Positions 60,612-64,000 of a stretch of DNA of 64,000 bases are shown here, piece by piece. Position numbers and translations under genes: made by a program. The stretch's first letter is position 1; the number at the start of each line of letters is the position of its first letter. Under the pieces are notes generated by a model. That model was not told the origin of the DNA and ran no database searches. It saw nothing but the letters and a program-made list of their open reading frames with translations. Source of the DNA: Bradyrhizobium sp. SRS-191 (GTDB lineage Bacteria > Pseudomonadota > Alphaproteobacteria > Rhizobiales > Xanthobacteraceae); NCBI RefSeq assembly GCF_024586915.1, contig NZ_JANBVS010000015.1, positions 124,001 through 188,000 on the forward strand. Direction: 5' to 3'.

Positions 60612-62276
60612 ATGCAGATCCGGATCACGGCGCTGGCCGCAATGTTGCTGTGCTCGTCGGCGATTGCGTCAGTGCGGGCGGAGGATTTCAAGGCAAGCTG
60701 CGCCGCGCTGGGGCAGGGCTTCTCCGGCAGCGGCCGCGTGGTCACCGCGGAATTCGTCGCTGCCGGCGGCGTGCAGCTGGCGCCCCCCGCGCCGACCGGC
60801 GTGACAAGCCCGGCACCGGATCACTGCCTGATCCGCGGCAAGATCAACGAGCGCACCGGCATCGACGGCAAGCCGTATGCGATCGGTTACGAGCTGCGAT
60901 TGCCCGCGACGTGGAATGGCAAGTTCGTCTTCCAGGGCGGGGGTGGCGTCGACGGCGTGCTGCGCCCGGCGCTCGGACTGCTGACCGGCGCGACGCCGCC
61001 GAACGCGCTCTCCAACGGCTATGCCGCGGCGTCGACCGACTCCGGTCATCTCGAAGAGCCCGGCCCGCTCGGACCTTATCTGTTCGGCCTCGATCCGCAG
61101 GCACGGCGCGACAAGGGCTACAGCTCGATTCCGCCGGTGGCCGACGCGGCAAAGGCCGCGGCCGAGAAGCTCTATGGCAATGCGCCGCGGCGCTCCTATT
61201 TCGCGGGCTGCTCCAATGGCGGCCGTCAGGCGATGGCGGTGACGCAGCGCTTTCCCGAGCTGTTCGACGGCGTCATCGCCGGCGCGCCGGCCTATCGCGT
61301 GCCGCTCGCCGGCATCGATGTGATCGCGCAGGAGCAACTGCTCCTGGCGATCGCGCCGCCCGGACCTGACGGCAAGGCCGATGTCGGCAGTGCGTTGACC
61401 GACGAGGATCTGAAGCTGGTCGCCGACGGCGTGACCGCGTCATGCGATGGCGCTGATGGTGCCAAGGACGGCATGGTGCAGGACGTCATGGCCTGCCGCT
61501 TCGATCCCTCAGTGCTCGCCTGCAAGGAGGGCGAGAGCGCGCAATGCCTGTCGGCACCCAAGCTGAAGGCAATCAAGCTGATGTTCGACGGCAGCCGCAA
61601 TGCGATGGGAGGCCTGATCTATTCGCGCTGGCCCTACGACCCCGGCCTCGCCGCGCCCGGCTGGCGCGCCTGGAAGCTCGGCACACCCAAGTCCAGCCCG
61701 CCGAATGCGCGCAATCTGACGCTGATCGCCGGCGGCGTTCCGTATGATTTCATGAGCCCGCCGGAGACCCCGACCGATCTCGTCGCCTGGGTCCGCAATT
61801 TCGACATCGACCGCGACGTGGCCAAGGTGATGAAGGGGGCCGGCGGCTTCGACGCCGGCATGGAGTACGAGGCGGCGACCTCGACCGATCTCGACACATT
61901 CAAAGCCAAGGGCGGCAAGATGCTGTTCTACCACGGCACCGCCGACCCGATCTTCTCGGCGCTGGATACGATCGATTATGTCGACCAGCTTAAAAAGAAA
62001 TACCCCGACACGGATGGCTTCGCGCGGTTGTTCCTTGTTCCCGGCATGAACCATTGCGGCGCTGGACCGGCGACCGACCAATTCGATCTGCTGACCGCGC
62101 TGGACAATTGGGTGGAGGGCAAGGCCGCCGCGCCGGAGGCGATCCGCGCCACCGCGCGGCGTTCGCCCGATGTGCCGTGGCCGGGACGCACGCGCGATCT
62201 CTGCGCGTTCCCGAAGGTCGCCACCTACAAGGGCAGCGGCAGCCTGGAAGACGCGGCGAATTTCGAATGCCGCTGA
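60612..62276 (+). CDS. Tannase/feruloyl esterase family protein, secreted
   Basis: This 554-residue protein has a signal peptide (ITALAAMLLCSSAIASVRA, cleaved before EDF). The catalytic triad is S201 in YFAGCSNGGRQAMAV, D445 in FYHGTADPIF and H481 in PGMNHCGAG. The flanking cysteines C200 and C482 match the disulfide that joins the Ser and His loops in this family. The middle lid domain carries paired cysteines (CDGADGAKDGMVQDVMACRF). It cleaves ester bonds of phenolic acids or gallate outside the cell. The ATG is decided by the signal peptide; longer frames have none. Confidence 0.92.
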   Translation: MQIRITALAAMLLCSSAIASVRAEDFKASCAALGQGFSGSGRVVTAEFVAAGGVQLAPPAPTGVTSPAPDHCLIRGKINERTGIDGKPYAIGYELRLPATWNGKFVFQGGGGVDGVLRPALGLLTGATPPNALSNGYAAASTDSGHLEEPGPLGPYLFGLDPQARRDKGYSSIPPVADAAKAAAEKLYGNAPRRSYFAGCSNGGRQAMAVTQRFPELFDGVIAGAPAYRVPLAGIDVIAQEQLLLAIAPPGPDGKADVGSALTDEDLKLVADGVTASCDGADGAKDGMVQDVMACRFDPSVLACKEGESAQCLSAPKLKAIKLMFDGSRNAMGGLIYSRWPYDPGLAAPGWRAWKLGTPKSSPPNARNLTLIAGGVPYDFMSPPETPTDLVAWVRNFDIDRDVAKVMKGAGGFDAGMEYEAATSTDLDTFKAKGGKMLFYHGTADPIFSALDTIDYVDQLKKKYPDTDGFARLFLVPGMNHCGAGPATDQFDLLTALDNWVEGKAAAPEAIRATARRSPDVPWPGRTRDLCAFPKVATYKGSGSLEDAANFECR

Positions 62277-62419
62277 CCGGATCGTGCACGCCGCGCAAGC
62301 CGCGTGCACGATCGCTTGAGGGGCGGTTGACCGGACGCGCGCGAGCCCCGATCTATCCGCCAGCGCCGGCCTGTCCCGCAGCGTCGCGGCTCTCCTCATC
62401 AGCCCTCACGCCGTTCCTC

Positions 62420-62629
62420 ATGGTTGCCGTCAAGACGCGAGCCTTCACCATCCTGTACGAGTTCGAGCATGCCCAGACCGAGCTGATCGGGAAATGCGTG
62501 GCGCTCAGCGACGGCAAGGCCGGAACTGTGGAACAGGTCTATCTCGACGAGCTGCATGGCCTGCGCATTACGATATCAGGCCATGACGGGCGCTGGCCGG
62601 TCTCGACCATCAAGTTCGCGGAGCGTTGA
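62420..62629 (+). CDS. Small hypothetical protein (69 aa)
   Basis: The frame gives MVAVKTRAFTILYEFEHAQT followed by a beta-rich second half (LIGKCVALSDGKAGTVEQVY, ISGHDGRWPVSTIKFAE). It may be a small barrel-type fold. Codon positions show strong third-base GC, as in neighbouring genes. There is no clear ribosome site, and the frame extends upstream without a better start, so the N-terminus is uncertain. No family is recognised. Confidence 0.55.
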   Translation: MVAVKTRAFTILYEFEHAQTELIGKCVALSDGKAGTVEQVYLDELHGLRITISGHDGRWPVSTIKFAER

Positions 62630-62754
62630 GACGCGAGGAATGCACGGATCCAGAATGAAAGCTGGAGTCGTTGATGGACCTCAGCGGTGCTGGTCTCCCC
62701 GAGATCGGCGTCGGCACATTCAACGGCGATTGTCCTTTCCGGGGGCGATCCGGC

Positions 62755-63174
62755 TCAGCCTCGCTTGCGCTGCTGCCGGGAAAAACCCTGGATCAGCCGT
62801 CGCAGCTCAGGATGATGCACGCGGCGGGCGGCTTCCGATGCCGACACCCACACCAGCTTGCGCTGGCCGCGTTCGGGGAAGCGGCCGTGCTGCTTGGTCA
62901 CCTCGAGCGGATAGAGCTTCACCTCGCACGGGATCTTGCGCTTGCCCTTGCGCTTCCTGTGCTTGAAGCGGCCGAGCGCCTGGCGGCTGATCTTGCCGCG
63001 CAGCCCGGCCTCCTCATAGGCCTCGATCGCCGCCACCCGGTGCGCGCGCTTGCGCAGCATCGGCGATCCCTTCGGCACCGACCAGCGCTGCTTCCGCCGC
63101 GTGGTGATCAAGAGGATGCTGAGCTCTGCAGCCTTGATACGAAAGGGCAGGGCGGCGAATTGCTTGTTCTTCAT
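62755..63174 (-). CDS. Nudix hydrolase
   Basis: This 139-residue protein begins MKNKQFAALPFRIKAAELSI and shows RWSVPKGSPMLRKRAHRVAA then IEAYEEAGLRGKI. The Nudix box keeps the catalytic EExG core (EEAGL) but has K for the usual first Glu and I for the Arg of REUXEE, a deviation also found in the diphosphoinositol-type subgroup of rhizobia as I recall it. I prefer ATG 63174 because GGGGG lies just before it. It cleaves a nucleoside-diphosphate-linked compound, identity unknown. It converges on the small gene at 62420. Confidence 0.85.
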   Translation of the reverse strand: MKNKQFAALPFRIKAAELSILLITTRRKQRWSVPKGSPMLRKRAHRVAAIEAYEEAGLRGKISRQALGRFKHRKRKGKRKIPCEVKLYPLEVTKQHGRFPERGQRKLVWVSASEAARRVHHPELRRLIQGFSRQQRKRG

Positions 63175-63432
63175 GGGACCCCCTTTCACTGCGGTGTGAA
63201 CCGGGCGCGCGATGGTTCGTTCCTCTGCGCGACGGCCCGTCCGGAGTCAAGCCGTGCATATCAACTGATACGGCGCTCTCCGGGCGCTGCGGTTAACGTC
63301 GCACGCCGGCCGAGGGCGGTCCGGCGGCCCGAACGAAGCGCGGCGATCTCGGATTCACCTATGTGGATGCAGGTGCCGCGCGATGATCTAGGGTTGTGTT
63401 TGCGTCGAAATCGAAACCAGGTCCGCATTTGC

Positions 63433-63660
63433 ATGGAAGTCGAAATTCCAAAAAAACGAAGGCGCCGCGTCAAGCAGACGATGACGCTCGGCGAGCGACT
63501 GTTGCAGACGGCGCGTGAAGCGCGCGACATGGCCAGGCGTCTGCCGCCGGGGATCGAGCAGGCGCGACAGCTCAGACGCGCGCGCGAGGCCGAAGCCATC
63601 GTCGAGCTCGAACGCTTCCTGACCGGCCCGGCGCGCAGCAAGCCGCCGCGGCCGCGTTGA
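63433..63660 (+). CDS. Small basic hypothetical protein (75 aa)
   Basis: This short helical protein is rich in Arg, Lys and Glu (MEVEIPKKRRRRVKQTMTLG), with ERLLQTAREARDMARRLPPG and RRAREAEAIVELERFL following. Similar short proteins with LPPG-type middles are common in this genus to my recollection, without known function. The start is the ATG nearest the basic tail. Its message may run into the regulatory leader described at 63699. Confidence 0.65.
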   Translation: MEVEIPKKRRRRVKQTMTLGERLLQTAREARDMARRLPPGIEQARQLRRAREAEAIVELERFLTGPARSKPPRPR

Positions 63661-63698
63661 CACCGCCGCGCGGCGAGCCGCTCCGCAGGAATGTCGCA

Positions 63699-63739
63699 CC
63701 TGCATCAATTTGCTGCACGCAAGCACGATTTGATGCAGG
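63699..63739. promoter_or_regulatory. 10-bp perfect inverted repeat, operator-like
   Basis: CCTGCATCAA (63699-63708) and its exact complement TTGATGCAGG (63730-63739) are 21 bases apart; the spacer contains an inner TTGC/GCAA pair. It lies 20 bases before a TTGACA hexamer (63759-63764) and may bind the regulator of the leader and gene downstream. Confidence 0.6.
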
Positions 63740-63793
63740 CATCGCTGAGAGAACGCGCTTGACAGGATAGGCGTCCTAAGCGACCGTAATGTC

Positions 63794-63826
63794 CACGCGT
63801 TGGGCACAGCGGCCCTGAGACGCGTG
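63794..63826 (+). promoter_or_regulatory. Leader hairpin with ANTAR-type A1/G4 hexaloop
   Basis: Outer arms CACGCGT (63794-63800) and ACGCGTG (63820-63826) pair perfectly. An inner stem GGGC/GCCC (63802-63805, 63812-63815) closes the hexaloop ACAGCG, with A at position 1 and G at position 4. That is the rule for RNA bound by ANTAR-domain antiterminators such as AmiR and NasR. A second hairpin follows (CCAAC and CGCTG arms, 63843-63876), but its loop (GATTGC or ATTG) departs from the rule. The ANTAR reading is an inference from this shape and the neighbouring terminator. Confidence 0.5.
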
Positions 63827-63884
63827 CACGATCAAACCATTTCCAACACCGCGCTGATTGCAGCGTGTCTGGTTGGTGGCGAGG

Positions 63885-63924
63885 GCGCCCTCGGCTTGAC
63901 AGCCGACGGGCGCTTTTTGTTTTT
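63885..63924 (+). terminator. Intrinsic terminator (attenuator) just upstream of the last gene
   Basis: The stem is GCGCCCTCGGCT (63885-63896) against AGCCGACGGGCGC (63901-63913) with one bulged base and a TGAC loop, followed by TTTTTGTTTTTG. It ends 10 bases before the ATG at 63935. A terminator this close to a start points to attenuation control of that gene rather than simple termination of the gene before it. Confidence 0.88.
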
Positions 63925-63934
63925 GGGACGCGGG

Positions 63935-64000
63935 ATGACACGGACGACGTTTCGCATCGGGGTGATGTTCTCGACGACCGGCTCGTACAGCGTCGTCGCG
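63935..64000 (+). CDS. Start of a periplasmic-binding-type protein (AmiC/branched-chain ABC type), 3' cut by window edge
   Basis: Only 22 codons are present: MTRTTFRIGVMFSTTGSYSV then VA. The opening RIGVMFSTTGSYSVVA matches the first beta-strand and ligand loop of the AmiC/urea/branched-chain amino acid binding-protein fold. It lacks a signal peptide, which favours a cytoplasmic sensor such as AmiC rather than a transport protein. Together with the attenuator ahead of it, this suggests an AmiC-AmiR type sensor-antiterminator pair, to be tested against the sequence to the right. Confidence 0.55.
   Translation, partial: MTRTTFRIGVMFSTTGSYSVVA

Noticed and set aside
62755..63174. Degenerate Nudix box as a possible loss of function
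   Set aside because: The catalytic EExG core is intact, and similar deviations occur in a known rhizobial subgroup as far as I recall, so it was not raised as a finding.
62671..63432. Plus-strand open frame running across the Nudix gene into the small basic protein
   Set aside because: The part opposite the Nudix gene has no motif and overlaps a recognised gene; only the last 75 codons from 63433 look like an independent gene.
1..64000. CRISPR arrays, tRNA, rRNA, insertion sequences and prophage genes
   Set aside because: No regularly spaced direct repeats, tRNA-like cloverleaf sequence, rRNA segment, transposase, integrase or phage structural motif was seen on reading the window.

Overview
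The window is a 64 kb piece of a high-GC alphaproteobacterial chromosome, most likely Bradyrhizobium or a close relative such as Rhodopseudomonas. This rests on the aerobic-type cobalamin cluster that uses CbiD instead of CobF, the flagellar gene types, a BA14K-type secreted protein, and palindromic intergenic repeats of a kind I recall from Bradyrhizobium. No rRNA, tRNA, CRISPR array, insertion sequence or phage gene was seen.

Layout. 1-4.4 kb: the end of a 2-hydroxyacid dehydrogenase, a small protein, and an Orn/Lys/Arg decarboxylase with a GNAT acetyltransferase. 4.6-27.2 kb: a nearly complete cobalamin locus. It has lower-ligand and assembly genes (cobT, phosphatase, cobS, cobC, cbiB, cobQ, cobO, cobU), then a B12 riboswitch, then hupE, a DUF1636 protein, cobW, cobN, cobG, cobH, cobI, cobJ, cobK, cobL, cobE, cobM, cbiD, cobB and bluB. 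Three of these genes (cobC, cobK, cbiD) lie on the opposite strand inside otherwise co-directional, tightly packed runs. 27.2-29.2 kb: a formyltransferase-like gene and a glycosyltransferase-like gene. 30.2-40.3 kb: an ECF sigma factor, flagellin, fliD, fliS, a possible anti-sigma-like small protein, flgD, flgE, two small coiled-coil proteins, flgK and flgL. These encode the filament, hook and cap; no basal body or motor genes are present.

40.4-44.2 kb: a DUF4336-SDR fusion followed by a solitary quinol oxidase subunit I (cyoB). 44.2-45.9 kb: three small secreted low-complexity proteins. 46-50.2 kb: O-acetylhomoserine sulfhydrylase with an alpha/beta hydrolase, a nitroreductase, and an SsuA-like binding protein. 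50.2-51.2 kb: a repeat island. 51.2-52.6 kb: a divergent TetR regulator and O-methyltransferase. 52.6-60.4 kb: a transport and catabolic island with a polyamine-type ABC transporter, a PuuE-like deacetylase, a GntR/FCD regulator with three TGGCGCC boxes, a racemase-fold protein and a flavin monooxygenase. 60.6-62.3 kb: a tannase-family esterase. 62.4-64 kb: small genes, a Nudix hydrolase, and the first codons of a periplasmic-binding-type protein.

The leader of that last gene carries a dyad, a hairpin with an ANTAR-type A1/G4 hexaloop and a strong intrinsic terminator. This looks like an antitermination switch and is the most interesting regulatory structure in the window. Other points of interest are the discontinuous cob transcription units, an upstream ORF between the B12 riboswitch and hupE, a possible sigma/anti-sigma pair split by flagellin genes, and a racemase-family protein lacking both expected catalytic cysteines.
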